The notes below the pieces were generated by a model. It saw only the letters and a program-made list of their open reading frames with translations, searched no databases and was not told the origin of the DNA. Position numbers and translations under genes: made by a program. A DNA stretch of 64,000 bases from assembly GCA_021209875.1 (NCBI GenBank), contig JAGYVD010000007.1:1302001-1366000 (forward strand), written 5' to 3'. The stretch is from Rosellinia necatrix. Taxonomy: Eukaryota > Ascomycota > Sordariomycetes > Xylariales > Xylariaceae. Below are positions 1-12,465 of this stretch, piece by piece. How positions within the stretch are numbered: position 1 is the first letter of the stretch; the number at the start of each line of letters is the position of its first letter.

Positions 1-1786
1 ACACAATAATAGAACACCCATCACTAAGCCCCGTGCTCTCATCTTTTGTTAGCATACAAGTAGTTATAGCTACATACCTAGGACTTGACACTATTTTAGT
101 TACTTTATTTCCACCTGTAACTTTCCCAGAGATAAGAGAGATGTGATTGAAATAAAAATATAAATTATCTACTTAAAAAGTTAGGTAACTTATCCAGGTT
201 GTTGGGAAGCCTTGATACACAGCTACCTCTGATGTAATGTCTCCCCATGTCATCTGGTATCCTATAAGTAGCTGCGATTGTGGATAGATCTCCATGTCTT
301 AGCATTTATGGGTGAAAGTCAGTTAGTGGGGAAGTGGGTTTGCAAAGTGCGTTAAGTGGTACCTGGGTACCTTAGGTAGCTTGAGCGGTCACGTCGCAGG
401 GTACCGTATTATCTCCCAAGGGTGTTTGGTAAACATAGGCCTAAAGCAGGTATTTATTTGTGTTCAAAGCTGCCCAGGTGGCGTTCCATGAACCACACCA
501 TGTTTAAAGTTGCACATACACTCTGCCGTAGCACTACATAAGTACCTGCCTAAGTACCTACCTCCAGCTAGGTATCACCCACAGAGTAAGAGACTATAGT
601 ACAGTAAGTATTTATCTAGCTCCTGTGTGCCTAGTAGGTCAGCTGTTTGGATTCCTTGTCAAAACCGAGTGCTCTTTTGATATATTAATGCGTGTGCCTA
701 CCCACGCAGCCTTCGAATCATCCCAACCTGTCCATGGAAGTTGTGATAGAGCCTAAATTGTATATGTTATATCATGCTCGGTAGATATGTAGGTAGACAG
801 GATTGTCTACAGTAGATAACTACCTACACTAGGCTACTTGGAGATGCGCTTAGGCAGCTCTCTGAGACAGGTGATGTAGCAAGTTGGATTAGGTCCCGCC
901 TACACAAACATACCTGGCGCCACTTAGTGCGGTGCAGGTGGTGTGGTTAAGTGGCACTTCGGTGGAGACTTCCCAGCATGTGGGGCCACCTATGTAGCCT
1001 GGTGTCAAGGGATGACCTCACCAAGCTATACAGGATGTACATAGCTACCATACTCTGTAGAAAGGTGATCTGAGGAATGTCCCCACTCTTTGTTGACGCA
1101 TGCATTCAGTCCGGTTCTGTCGAGTCGACCGTTCGCCTCATTGGGGTTGAGTGGAAACGGAGCATGTGTTCCTCATGGTGCGGAGCCAGTTGACAATAAA
1201 AGGCATCATCAGACTGCCAACTCGGGAAAGCAAGGAAATGATACCTCCACGACGCCAAATATCACCAACATATAAACCTCCGGCCGTCTTACCAAGCATA
1301 TAACAAGTAATATTACCGGTTGTCACTTCTTCCCAAGCCCGATTACCCTCAAACGACCGACCACCAGGCGTTCCGCATCCGTCCCCTGAGTGTGCCTGCG
1401 ACATTTGGAGAAAATTCCTGTGTCCTTATCGAATTTTGTCAGACAGGTCGCCGCACACACACAAAAAAAAACAAGAACAGGCCATTTGGCTTCGATTTGT
1501 CGCCACGGTTGCGATACACCGATCCCGACAACAGCGTAATCAGCGAAGTTGTTTGCATCTTGCGACGTATCACTAGCCCTACGACCATTTTTCGCCGTTT
1601 CTTTTCCTTCGGCCTTCTCTGTCACTAGGTCAGCCGTTTTCTTCATCCTCATGGAATTCCAGCCGCACAAATCGCATAAGTCATCGCGCCGGTTCCATAC
1701 AAGAAACAAGACGTAATTCTTGCCTGCCGAATACACTGCGTTCTAGAGAGGCTATCGAAGCATCGGCTACATCCAAAGTCTCCAAT
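1..1786. other. Intergenic region, no gene seen
   Basis: About 1.8 kb with no convincing coding region; the ORFs here are short and do not resemble known proteins. The left part is fairly AT-rich and full of TACCTA/TAGGTA words. The last few hundred bases presumably hold the promoter and 5' UTR of the IFRD-family gene. Confidence 0.6.
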
Positions 1787-3181
1787 ATGCATGACCTCAG
1801 GAAAAAGATCTTACTTGAAAGCGGCAAGACCATGTCGAGAAAAGCGCGCTCCAGGCCGGAGTCTCTTGGCGCGTCGCCGAATGGCTCCCCGGCTCCCTCC
1901 CGTGGAGCCTCTAGAGTCACCAGCCGATACGCATCCGAAGAAGAGGATCTTACGGATACTGAATACGAAGACAGCCTAACTAACTCGATCTTCGGCTCCG
2001 ACGATGGCGACGAGCCCCTAGTGAGTTGGACAGAGAAGTTGGGGGACCGCATTGTTGAGCTATTGGACCGAAAGCGAAGCAGTACCAAAGGTCGTGAGGC
2101 CTGTTTGATAGCGTACACCCATTTGATACGACACCATTACGCTGAGGAGCATATCGAGCCCCAGTTAAACGAATTGATTCCAGCACTCCTCAAGAGTATC
2201 CGTGGCGGCGGTAATACGGATGAGACGATATCAGCAGTCAAGGCGTTGACTATGACAATTCTATCAACGGAATCCGAAAACTTTTACGATCGCGCATACC
2301 CGAGCTTAAAAGGACTTTGTCAGGATTCGGCAGAGGAGTCACTAAAGGTCGAAGCTATCGAAGCTATGAGCATTATAACAATGTGCGGCGGTGGCTCCGT
2401 CGCCGCCGCCGAAGAGCTACTGGAATTTCTAGTAGAGATAGTTGAGAGCGATGGCCATAGCATTGGAGCCGGTGACAATGGCCCTGTGGTCTCTGCTGCT
2501 CTCAGAGCTTGGGGTTTCGTTGCAAGCAATCTTGAAGATCTCCATGATCAGAGTGACCAAGCGCTGGAAGTTTTCACCGAGCAGCTCGACAGCACCGAGG
2601 TGGGCGTTCAAGTTGCCGCCGGGGTAAATATTGCCTTGATATTTGAGGCTGCTCGCGAATACGAAGAAGAAACCGAGGAGGCATGGGATCTCCAGTATGA
2701 CCAACACAAGCTCGTACAGCGTATGACGGCCCTTGTCCGAGAATCATCTAAATCCGTATCGAAGAAAGACCGGAAACACCTCCACGCGAGTTTCAATAGT
2801 GTCCTCACCTCTCTTGAGCATGGTAAAGGTCCAGGATACTCGACGGCGCGACGAATGGCCAGCAATCCTCATACTGGGGGCACCAAGGCGGACTTCGGCG
2901 AAGAATATCGGGAATACGGGTATCGTGAGAAGATACGAATTCATAATATCAACATGATCATCGACACTTGGTCGCTGTCCGCGCGGGTGGAGATGCTTCG
3001 GTCAGTATTAGGAGCAGGTCTTGCTATTCACTACATGGCGAATCCTGTGGTTAAAGACCTCCTTAGCTCGGCCCAAGTTGAATTTGTATCTGCACCAAAG
3101 AAAGGTAACCGCGGCGACGAGCATCTGTCACCACCGAGGAAAAATCGGGGAGGCAAAGCCGGCAAGGGATCAGGCTTTTAA
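1787..3181 (+). CDS. IFRD (interferon-related developmental regulator) family protein
   Basis: Single-exon gene of 464 residues. The middle (about residues 80-340) is a run of alpha-helical, HEAT/ARM-like segments typical of the IFRD N-terminal domain. The C-terminal segment carries the family signature YREYGYREKIRI followed by a stretch about an arranged VIDTWSL (about 375-400). The N-terminus is charged and Ser-rich, and the tail is Lys/Gly-rich. Animal IFRD1/2 act as transcriptional co-regulators, and IFRD-type proteins have also been found on inactive ribosomes; the role in filamentous fungi is not settled. The start MHDLRKK was chosen because, as I remember it, fungal members begin this way; Met16 is the alternative. 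The gene stands alone, with a 4 kb gap downstream. Confidence 0.88.
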   Translation: MHDLRKKILLESGKTMSRKARSRPESLGASPNGSPAPSRGASRVTSRYASEEEDLTDTEYEDSLTNSIFGSDDGDEPLVSWTEKLGDRIVELLDRKRSSTKGREACLIAYTHLIRHHYAEEHIEPQLNELIPALLKSIRGGGNTDETISAVKALTMTILSTESENFYDRAYPSLKGLCQDSAEESLKVEAIEAMSIITMCGGGSVAAAEELLEFLVEIVESDGHSIGAGDNGPVVSAALRAWGFVASNLEDLHDQSDQALEVFTEQLDSTEVGVQVAAGVNIALIFEAAREYEEETEEAWDLQYDQHKLVQRMTALVRESSKSVSKKDRKHLHASFNSVLTSLEHGKGPGYSTARRMASNPHTGGTKADFGEEYREYGYREKIRIHNINMIIDTWSLSARVEMLRSVLGAGLAIHYMANPVVKDLLSSAQVEFVSAPKKGNRGDEHLSPPRKNRGGKAGKGSGF

Positions 3182-4994
3182 GGGCGGCCCTCGCCAAAAA
3201 GCTTGCCTCTTTCCCCTTCTTATCCATAGACCCCGGGGTGTCATGTGCAAATGGTTCATACCGCCGCTCACCAGGGTGTTCATCTACTCAAGTTTCGTTT
3301 TATTTTGTTTTGTTGGGCATACCCGTTCTCCACGGGAAAGGGGGCGTTAAGCTGTGCACATTATGGCTGCTTCGATGCATATAAACGTTGCACATATCAC
3401 TACACGATTTCCACAGCGTTTTCAAAGTGCGTTTATGAGGCATGGAAAATTAGCCTAGACAAACTAACGCGGACAAAATCCACAGCGTTTACCACGCGAA
3501 TAATAGGTAATTTGGGTTATTTGCTCTCGAATACTTTGCTTGGTGATCCAGTAAGAGCCCTGGGAGTAATTGATCACGTATCCCCAAGCCAACGGTCGCA
3601 GATTGATCAGACTCAGATCAGATCGGTCAATGTGGCACTTAATCGCGGCTACATGCGTGACCACAGGAATACAACATTCTTCAGATGCGTCTATATTTGA
3701 AACACGTGAAATTGAGCAAGCCTCACTATTCCTCTGCATTCACTGAAGTACTTCATTTGTCATATGTATTGTATTGTAAAGTTCAACGGCAAGCTGAGGC
3801 GGCGATGTGCCAACTGGTAGTTTTAATTTGTGTTGTGATCAAGATAAAGAATTTGGAGACAAGTGGGAGAGTGGGGGACGAGTGGAAGCCAAATTATAAA
3901 ATGGCACGTTCGCTTTGCCCAGGGTCACTTCCACACCGTTAAATGGTGTGTATTCCGGACTGCGGATCAGTAGAGGGCTCGTGGTCGAGCAGCGCGATCC
4001 GGGAGGTGATATGTCTTACATGAATGATATGTGCATTGGGGGGGCAGCATAAGTGTATAACACGCAAATCCAAATCACGAAATACTAGAGCCCGGAGAAG
4101 AGCGCCTATTCGTATGTTGGTCGCAGGGGATGCCCGCGCACAGCCTACCTTGCGACCATGCTGAATCGCCACTCAAGAGTCCGAGGTGCACGTCACGCAG
4201 CGCAGCGGTGTGAGAAGGAACCGACTCGTTGGGTACCTCGCTTTGCCACATGCCCATTGCCAATCGGAGCGGAAGCAACAAGCCTCAATTACTATGGGAA
4301 TATGCCACTTGCCGCTTCTCCTTGCGTCCTAGCAATGCTGTCTTGGAAGACTCCGTGAGGGTCGAGGAAGGACTGCTGACGCAGATCCGACGAAGATAAG
4401 GGGCTCGGTTCAGTTCTTTGTCTTACGTAGGCCTTATTGACGATGGTGGCACAATACATCATTAGTGATAGCCCTCGTTATATTATCCAATGGCCCCGGC
4501 CAGACAGACCTTCCATGCCCTAGATAGATAGTAGTAATAGACCGACATGATATGAGACCCTGGCATTTAAGTGAATGCTCAGAGCGGGGGATACCTATTC
4601 TGGCTCTGGCGGCCACAGTCCCGGTACGAGCACTCGTGTAGGTACTTACTACTCAGGTCGAAACACCGGTTGAGACAACGGTAGGGGCACCGATCGGGAG
4701 CCATGTGTGGACGTCAGAACAGGTAACTAACTACAATATGCGAACAAACAAGAAAGATCAGACAGAAGCTTGGCAGATTCTTCTGTAGGTCGAGGGCCCT
4801 CTTTTTTTTTCTCCTCCAACTAGAGTCGACGCCGTCATAGTGCTAACCTGTCGCCCAGCCAAAGACGCTAAAACAAACGACGGACGGGTTCGAGGTTCCA
4901 CGTTTGACACTAGCAGGCATGGATTGATCTCATCATAGACATCGCCTCATCTCTGCCGTACACTACTCGTGGCTTGTCAATACCAGCTGTAGAC

Positions 4995-5062
4995 GATGGG
5001 TTGTTTCTGATGGGTTGTTTCTGATGGATTGTTCCCGATGGGTTGTTCCCGATGGGTTGTGG
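4995..5062. repeat. 14-bp tandem repeat, about 4.9 copies
   Basis: Four full units and one partial unit of GATGGGTTGTTTCT follow directly on one another. The later copies change TTTCT to TTCCC. It lies in an intergenic region and has no coding meaning that I can see. Confidence 0.85.
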
Positions 5063-6184
5063 ATGAGATTGCGGGCGATATTGGTGTTGCAGAGGGGATG
5101 GGGTAGGTGGCGTGGGAACCACTGTGAGAGGTTTTAATCTGGGCACTGTTTCTCATACCGCCCCTGCGGTATCGTTATACATAGATGGAAATTGATTACA
5201 GACATATTCTCGACCCGAGGGAATTTCTTTTGGTTACTGCGAGGTCCTTGTAATAATGGGGAGTCGAGGGAGGTTATGGAGATAGGGGGGAAGGGAGATA
5301 GAGAGGAAGGGAGAGAAGTAGAGAGTGTTACTGTATCAATCGGTGCGAATAACCCGTATTTGTTTGGTGGGATGGGATAGGAAGGAGAAGCGTGATCCAT
5401 CTCCATGAGTTGGCGACATAGGTTAGGCAGGCTAGAGGTATATCTTGCCGTAACTATCTACTACCTACGTACATAAACCTACGTACATAAATACTCAGGT
5501 TACTGTACACGACCTAACAATGGGAAGGCTTCTATCTATCGGTTGCATGCTTCTATCTGGGTGTCTACCAAAGCGCCCCAATGATGTCTATGATTATATC
5601 AGTGGTAAAGAGCTGGTCCCTCCGGGGCAGCTAGGCTCCTGGTGCCTGAGAATTGAGCAAGTGAATACCATCCAGAGCTTCGTCTGGTTATCCTTCTGAT
5701 AAGACGGCACGATTGTATTGTCGACGATTGTGGAAAAACTGGTTAATTGGGTACCCCCCCCCTGCCTGTGTGCCGGGATATGCTCTCCTGTCAACTGCAG
5801 GACCGTCTTTCACAGCACCTGATTGGCTACTTAACTATATAGCCCAAGCCGAGCCAACACATCAACCCATGAAAGTGGGGCACCTTCCCTTCCCGCCCCA
5901 GCCAGCTCTTTTTTTTTGGCCTCTGGCCTAAAATGTGCCTGTGCCTGCCAGCCCCCTCCCAGCTCCCCAGCGTCTATAAGCCCACATCTCTTCTTTGCAC
6001 CACCATAGGAAACCTGAAGCTTTTGATTCTTTCACCCGGACGCATGCAGCACGGCTTTCGAGAGTCTGCATGAATCTCGCACGTGCATGCATGACTACAA
6101 GAGTTGTGCTCTCTGCATATGTGAGGAAGAAAAGAACAGAGCCTGAGTAACGAAGTACTTAGGTTAGCTGTCTCGCCTCAACCA

Positions 6185-6250
6185 GCCAGAACCAGCGCCA
6201 GCCAGCCAGCCAGCAGCCAGCCAGCCAACTGGCCAACCAACCCGACAACA
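6185..6250. repeat. CCAG/CAGC-rich low-complexity tract
   Basis: Imperfect run of CCAG and CAGC words about 0.95 kb upstream of the large gene at 7185. It probably lies in the promoter or leader region. Confidence 0.7.
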
Positions 6251-7184
6251 ATCCCATTTTGACCGGTGCCGGTGCTAGTGGTAGTGTATGCCTACCCACC
6301 TCACCTTAGGGTATTTATTAGGTACCTTCAAAGCATACCCGATGCCTTGATCACCACCGACTCCACCACCACCACTTCGTTTACCTATCTGGGGTACCTG
6401 ACCTCCAGCTCATCCCGTCTCACCACAATATCCCTCTTCTTCACCACTACCACCGCCAACCCCAACGCCCAATTCTGGCTCCGAGTGTGCATGCGCATGC
6501 GCATGATACTTGTGCTACTATACAAAATAGACGCTTCCTTGTACGTATGAGTCGTTCATATATTTATCGCCTCTGCTGGCCCCAACTACTATTGGCGGTC
6601 TGCCTTCCCGACCTTGTGGTTTGAGTCCTGTTTGCGTGGAGCTGGTTGGGCTCCCATGTTTCCGCTTCTTCGACGCTTCTTCGACGCCCGGCGCACTTTC
6701 ACTGGGCTCTGATTGTCTCGAGGCTGTTCTGAGCCGAGGGGTTGCCTCAATCAAACCCACAAAGCCTTTTTTTTCTTGATGCCAATTCCTCTTTTCCTTG
6801 CTGTCTGCTTCTACCGTTGCTACTGCTACAGAGAGGCCTGTCTCGCGGTTCCTGTCTTCCACTGTTGTGAATGGGAGCTTGTACCAGACCCCAGAGATTA
6901 GATCAACTTGGCTGACACCTTCTAACTAACAGCATAATTCAATCGTCTTTTTTCTTTAATTACATCGTCTGATGGTCTGGCGGATGCCCCTCCTCCCCAA
7001 TCACCAATACATCTTGCTCGCTTCGGATTACTGCCCGACTTGCTCTCCCTGCCTTTCACCCGACCAGTGCGCGCTAAAGCTCCCATCGCGGGGACAACAC
7101 ACCGACCTAGAAAGATAGGCCTAGGGCCGCATATAGGTCTGGGGTGCACGGCTCAGGTCTTATAGAAATACCCTAGGAAACAAA

Positions 7185-10100
7185 ATGGGCGTGGACTATA
7201 AAAGGGCACCACCATTACCTGCACCGACCGAGTCAGATTCCTTCATAGCTCCTACAGAAACAGCTCAGTCCGACTTGTCCGGGGTCGCGGATGAAGAGTC
7301 CCATTACTCACTGCCGGATGACGGGACGCCTGTAACCATCAGAACTCGCGGTCATAAGGCAACCGGGTCTCAAACCTCGCTCTTAATTGAGTACTTCGAA
7401 GGGGGGAAAGTGTCTCCCGGCGGTTCGAGGATGTCGGAGCGAAAGCCGAGTGTGCGGGTGCGGCTGACGCCGTCGAAGACCCGTGGGAAGAATGACCACA
7501 TCCAGATTACGGAAACTAGAAGTTCAAGGAGAACTTCACAGCCAAAGAAAGCTGTTGCAAGTCCTAACCTTACCCGCAGTGAATTGGATATGTTGACGGA
7601 CCCCGAAGATGCCCACAGCATGCACTCCTATGCGTCCGCGACCGAGGAGTCCAATGTTTCTCGCAACCCGATTGAAGTAGAGATTGATCCTGGATCTGGT
7701 CATTCTCGCCGTCGAAGTCGCAAGGTCTCCAGCCCACTCATACCCGCTGCTGACAGCAAGTCATCTGGTTACTTGCCAACAAATATATCAGATATCTCTG
7801 CGATCCCGACCGATAGTTTTCTTGATGGATCTGGCCCGACAAACACCACCTCACGGGACGAGCAGTATGGCTATGGTTTGGCATTGGTGAATGTGCCCGT
7901 TGGGACCTCGGCCGACAAGACGAACCGCAAGCAGCGCGGTGAATACTATGATCAGAGCATTGCACAGAAATCATCCAAGCCGGAAAGAAGACACAAGTCT
8001 AAGAATAGGACAACCACCACCGTTGAGAAAGAGACTGACTACCGGAATTCCCCGCGACGGAAATCTAGAGGGAACCCAAAGGAATCCATTGTCTCGGCTG
8101 TGGATTCTAGCGTTCACTCATCTCAGCTAACATCAAGCCATCGGTCGTATGACTCGTATTCCTCATCTAAAATATCTATCAACAACCCGAAGCTTCTCGA
8201 GACCGTTGAAGATGCGATCCGTAGGCTCATTCTACCTGAACTTGACGCAATCAAACGAGAAAGGAGTCAGCGAGAAACCAGGAGCGGCAAGGATCGGGAA
8301 TCAATATCCAGCCTCACATCAGTACCTGCGGAAGAAACTCCAGTTGCTGATAAGCGGAAATCCGCAGATACGCACAAATCAAACAAGTCGAGAGACCGTG
8401 AGGCTAGGAATGACATTTCCCCGCAGGATAGTATCGATCAGTTTTCGTATACGGATGATATGCACGATGACAGTACGACACCGCGTATCAGCCATGATCT
8501 GCTCACGGATGCATCGCTGGGAGTTGCAGCCTTACAGTCAAAATCTCGGGCAGACGAAAAGCGTCAACGTCGGCGACGGAGAGCGGAAACCCCTAAACGC
8601 GAACAAGAAGAGAACCATGAGGAGGAAGAGACAATAACCCCAAAGGTTGCGCCACCAATGCCGCTCTCCAGCGAGATCAATCCTTCCGAGATAACTAGGA
8701 CCTCTATATTATCAGCCGACACAGACCGGCCTCAATCTGCTAGTGACCAGATGATGCCCGTTCGAGAGGTTGCTAGAGGTGTTGGTTCAATGGAATCTAT
8801 AGATGATGCCACGACTCCAACGAGATCACCAATGAACACTCTGCAAAAGTTGGGCACCCAGCACGCTAATGTGTCCCATGGTGACCTTCGTGCCCTGCCA
8901 CGAAAAGGCCCGGTTCAATATACGGAAGAGTATGACGACGAATCTTATGAGGCAGGGTACCCCCCTACGGGCCAGGATGCGTATGATGATGAATACGATG
9001 AACAAGGCCATTTGGCGGAACCCGGTGTGTACGAGGACGAGTCCGCGTTCTATGGTTCTCAGGATGTGCCAGCTCCGCTCCGTTATGTTCCTTATCAGCA
9101 AGAAAGACGGGGGCTCAGCCCGATCCAGAGCGTTTCGGGATACACAGAAGGTGAAAGCGAAATCCATGGCTATCGTAACTCTCAAATCACACACACAGCT
9201 AGTGATTTATCTTCGCCCTCGAAATCGCCACAACATGATCGAGAGCTTCGGTCGCAAGATTCCATCCCAAGCAATATAGCCGGGCGTGAATTCGGTGACG
9301 AAGCCAACAGTGCGCTGAGTTCCGGCCTCGGCTACAGAAACACAGTCTATACGGAAAATAGTGATATTGGCCCGGTAACATCGGCTCAGGCTGTCAAATT
9401 CATTGAGGGTAATCCTGAGATGGTTCATCAGAGTTTTGGCCCCGAATCCGCCGTTGCTTCCCTTGTTGATCCTTCTATGCTCAGTGGTTTGGGTGGCGGT
9501 GGGCATGATTACTTAGACTCGCAAATGTCATATGGCGGAAATATGGAGGAACGGCACTCTAGCCCTGCTAAGCGATCAATAGGACCTGCAGACCAGGCCG
9601 CCCATTCACCATCGCCATCGAGAGAACGCGATGATCCCGCCGCTTCTCATCAGTTTGCCGAGTACGAGCTGAATGAATATGGACAAAAGGTCCCTCAATC
9701 CATGCATCGGCAGTCACCAACTACTTCAGAGACGGCAATCACTGCTGCCGCTTTGACCCGTGCTGCAGCTTTGAAGAGACAAAATCAAGGAAATGAATCT
9801 CCCGACGACGAAACTAGAGATGAAGAGTTCGTCCCGGAAGGTGTTTCTCGGAACCGCTCATTTAAAGAACGAGCTAAGAACGGCTATCGACCAGACGCGA
9901 CACCTCGTCATAGCGTAGATCGGCTCTACGAGCATGGCCAACCGAAGATGGAAGCCAATGGCTTGCCGGACTTTAATGACCCGAACCCTGTCATTGGATA
10001 CGACTACGAGGACGACGAACGATCAGAACAGCGCACACCATCCGCTATGGATGAGCGCTACAGTGATACTCACCCAGATTATACAATGGGCTGGCCCGAT

Positions 10101-12465
10101 ACCACACCTACTCGGGACGCCGGAACCGATTTTGATCGTGCTGTAACTCCAACAGCAAACAAGAATAGCACACCTCATGGCGGTCGTGGTTTTGGTCTCG
10201 TTGAAACTGCCGCTGTTGCAACCCTCGCAACAGCCGGGGCAATGGCTGCTTCGCATAGTAGGCAACCCAGTCAGGATCACGATGACGAATGGCAGCCTGG
10301 TGATAGAAAGAGAGATACGCTACTCACGAACCCTTATGAGGGAACTAGTCCAATCGCCAATCTCCCCGGGATTGATGGCAACATGCTTGGTGCGGCTGGC
10401 TATGGGGCTGCCGACGCCCGCAGGGGTGCGTTTCATACCGGTAGTCCTGGGTTGGGAGGTGCTGACGAAGGCTATATCTCGGCAGCTCCTAACGAAGGCC
10501 GCGAGCCTCTTAACATGAGGGGCGAAGGTAACGCGTTACCTTCAGCAACCCTTGGAAACGTCGATGATCCCTTCTATGCCCCGAAGGATTTACGAATTAG
10601 CGGCATGTCACAGGGAATGCAAACCCCTCTCTTCGACCCCGCTACAGGGACTGGCATTGACAGAATTCAATCCAAAGACATTATTGCTTTGATGGAGCAT
10701 GTGAGTTTAACCATTCATCGAGGTGGAATGTCATGCGGCTACTAATAGTCTATAGCTTATGGTTCGCGATGCGCAGCGTAGCGCTAGAGACACGGAGATG
10801 CTGGTCACATTGGTTCGATCTGCTGCGGAGATGCGTAACTCCTTTGATGATATCAAGAAAATGCTGGCTGAGACTGAAGACACCATCGTCAACGATATAA
10901 ATGCTAACACCGAAAAGAGCATAAAGCGCCATCTCGGCGGTCCACGACCTTTCCCTGGAAGCGCTGCAAGGTCCATCCAGGGAGGCTCACAGACTGGTAC
11001 CGAGGATCTACGAGCGAAGAAGCGCAATCTTCTGCGGAGGGCACTGCAAGGGCTGAGTGCCAAAGGCACGAATGACCTCAGCAGAATTGAGGATATGCTC
11101 ATTCAGCTTTTAACAGATGTAGATGTTCTCAAGCACCAAACCGCTGGTCCTGTGAGCATAATGAGTACCCGCGCTCAATCTTTGGATCTCCAACCAGAGA
11201 TTCCATATGAGCAAGACCGTGGCTATGAGCCAGAAGGAAATGCAGGAACATCCACTGCAAGCCATGCCAGTCAGTCAGGACATCTGTCTATCCCCCAGTC
11301 TCGGGGAGCATCTATGAGGGCAGGCAGTGAGCGTAAATTCTCGGATCACCGCATCAGCACTGTGCAAGAAGACGAAGGCGAATATGAACAAATTACTGGG
11401 ATGGCTGGAAGCCGCTCACCTCGAGAGGGGATGCAATCACCACTTGGAGATGGACAACGCGTCGGATCAGTCCCCTTAGGAACACCTCCTCAAACTGCTC
11501 ATGGCCAACAGCTATCTGCTAGCCTTGAGAATACTCCACGAACCGCCGAAAGCAAGAAGCATAAATCCAAGGGATCGGCCTTCTTCCCAAAGATCTCGCG
11601 TTGGTCGGAGACGACAGCTTCAAGCATCGGCAAGGCGTTCCGTAGCAGTGGCAGTTCCCGCAAACAAGAAACTACGGAGGATCTTGTTCAGCAGCCTCCG
11701 TCCCGCTCTGGTTCTGATCTAGCTGATTTTGATCCGTACCAGCACCAAGACCCTTATGGAGATGATAAACTTCCGTCGGGATTCTCAACACCGGCTCTGC
11801 TCCCCCAGGGAATGGATGCCCACGTCACACCCGCAGTAAATCAACGCACGATTGCACCCATGGCATATGCCACCCCTGAAGACCCTAAATACAGGGCCCA
11901 TCGTGACTCGCTCAATCTGCAACACCCACAGCCCCGTCCCGGCCAAACAGAACGATTTAGGACGGCCTTAGAAACATCCGCCGCAGATTACGACTCGCCA
12001 ATGTCTCCTAGATCAGCCGACTGGGCCGGGTCCGTCACTTCACTCCACAGATTCCCACAGAACAACAATAATCGCTATAGCGATAATAGTGCCGCGAATG
12101 CTGGCATTGGCGGGGATGAGTACAATTGGGCTGGGGAAACCTCACCGCAAGGGCCTGCCCGTCCTCCTAAGGAGCCGCTGGACACGCATTCAGTGGATGC
12201 GGAGACGCCGCCACAAAACTCAAGGGTGAGTAAGCTGTCGCAAAAGGAGAGCAGCCCGCTGCCCTACCAGAGCGTTGAGAGTGGTTATGGTACGGCTACC
12301 GCTACTCATGCTGGAAGCTACCACTCAGGGAGCCCAAAGCTTGAGAATAGGAATTTGAGCGGTGCTCTGGGTGCACCCACTCGGCGACCTAGTGGACCTA
12401 GAGCTATGACACCGTCTCGTAGCGAGGATGGCGAAAAGGAAGAGCGGCGACGCAAGCGAGGTTAA
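7185..12465 (+). CDS. Large, mostly disordered conserved fungal protein, 1741 aa
   Basis: Two exons, 7185-10700 and 10756-12465, joined across a 55-bp intron. The intron has a GTGAGT donor, a TACTAAT branch-like site and TATAG acceptor, and joins in phase 0. The product is 1741 residues, dominated by Ser/Arg/Asp/Pro-rich disorder. The exon junction falls inside the one ordered-looking region (about residues 1150-1310): a helical stretch reading IIALMEHLMVRDAQR, then LVTLVRSAAEMRNSFDDI, then further amphipathic helices. This helical block is the part I would expect to be conserved. I have the impression of seeing similar hypothetical proteins in other Pezizomycotina but cannot name a function. 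A short Ala-rich hydrophobic segment (about residues 1006-1021, ETAAVATLATAGAMAA) could be a membrane contact. The C-terminal third is disordered and ends in a basic EERRRKRG tail. Start: the first ATG of the long frame. Confidence 0.8.

Larger units (their letters stand above)
3182..7184. other. Long intergenic region with short repeats
   Basis: Four kilobases with no supportable gene. It contains a 14-bp tandem repeat (4995-5062), a CCAG/CAGC-rich tract (about 6185-6250), several TACCTA/TAGGTA words, and pyrimidine-rich stretches from about 6380 to 7180 that probably form the promoter and leader of the large gene starting at 7185. ORFs of 90-150 codons inside it look random in composition. 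Confidence 0.55.

Noticed and set aside
3245..3700. 151-codon plus-strand ORF downstream of the IFRD gene
   Set aside because: Begins in the presumed 3' UTR, has no domain and no independent promoter-like context.
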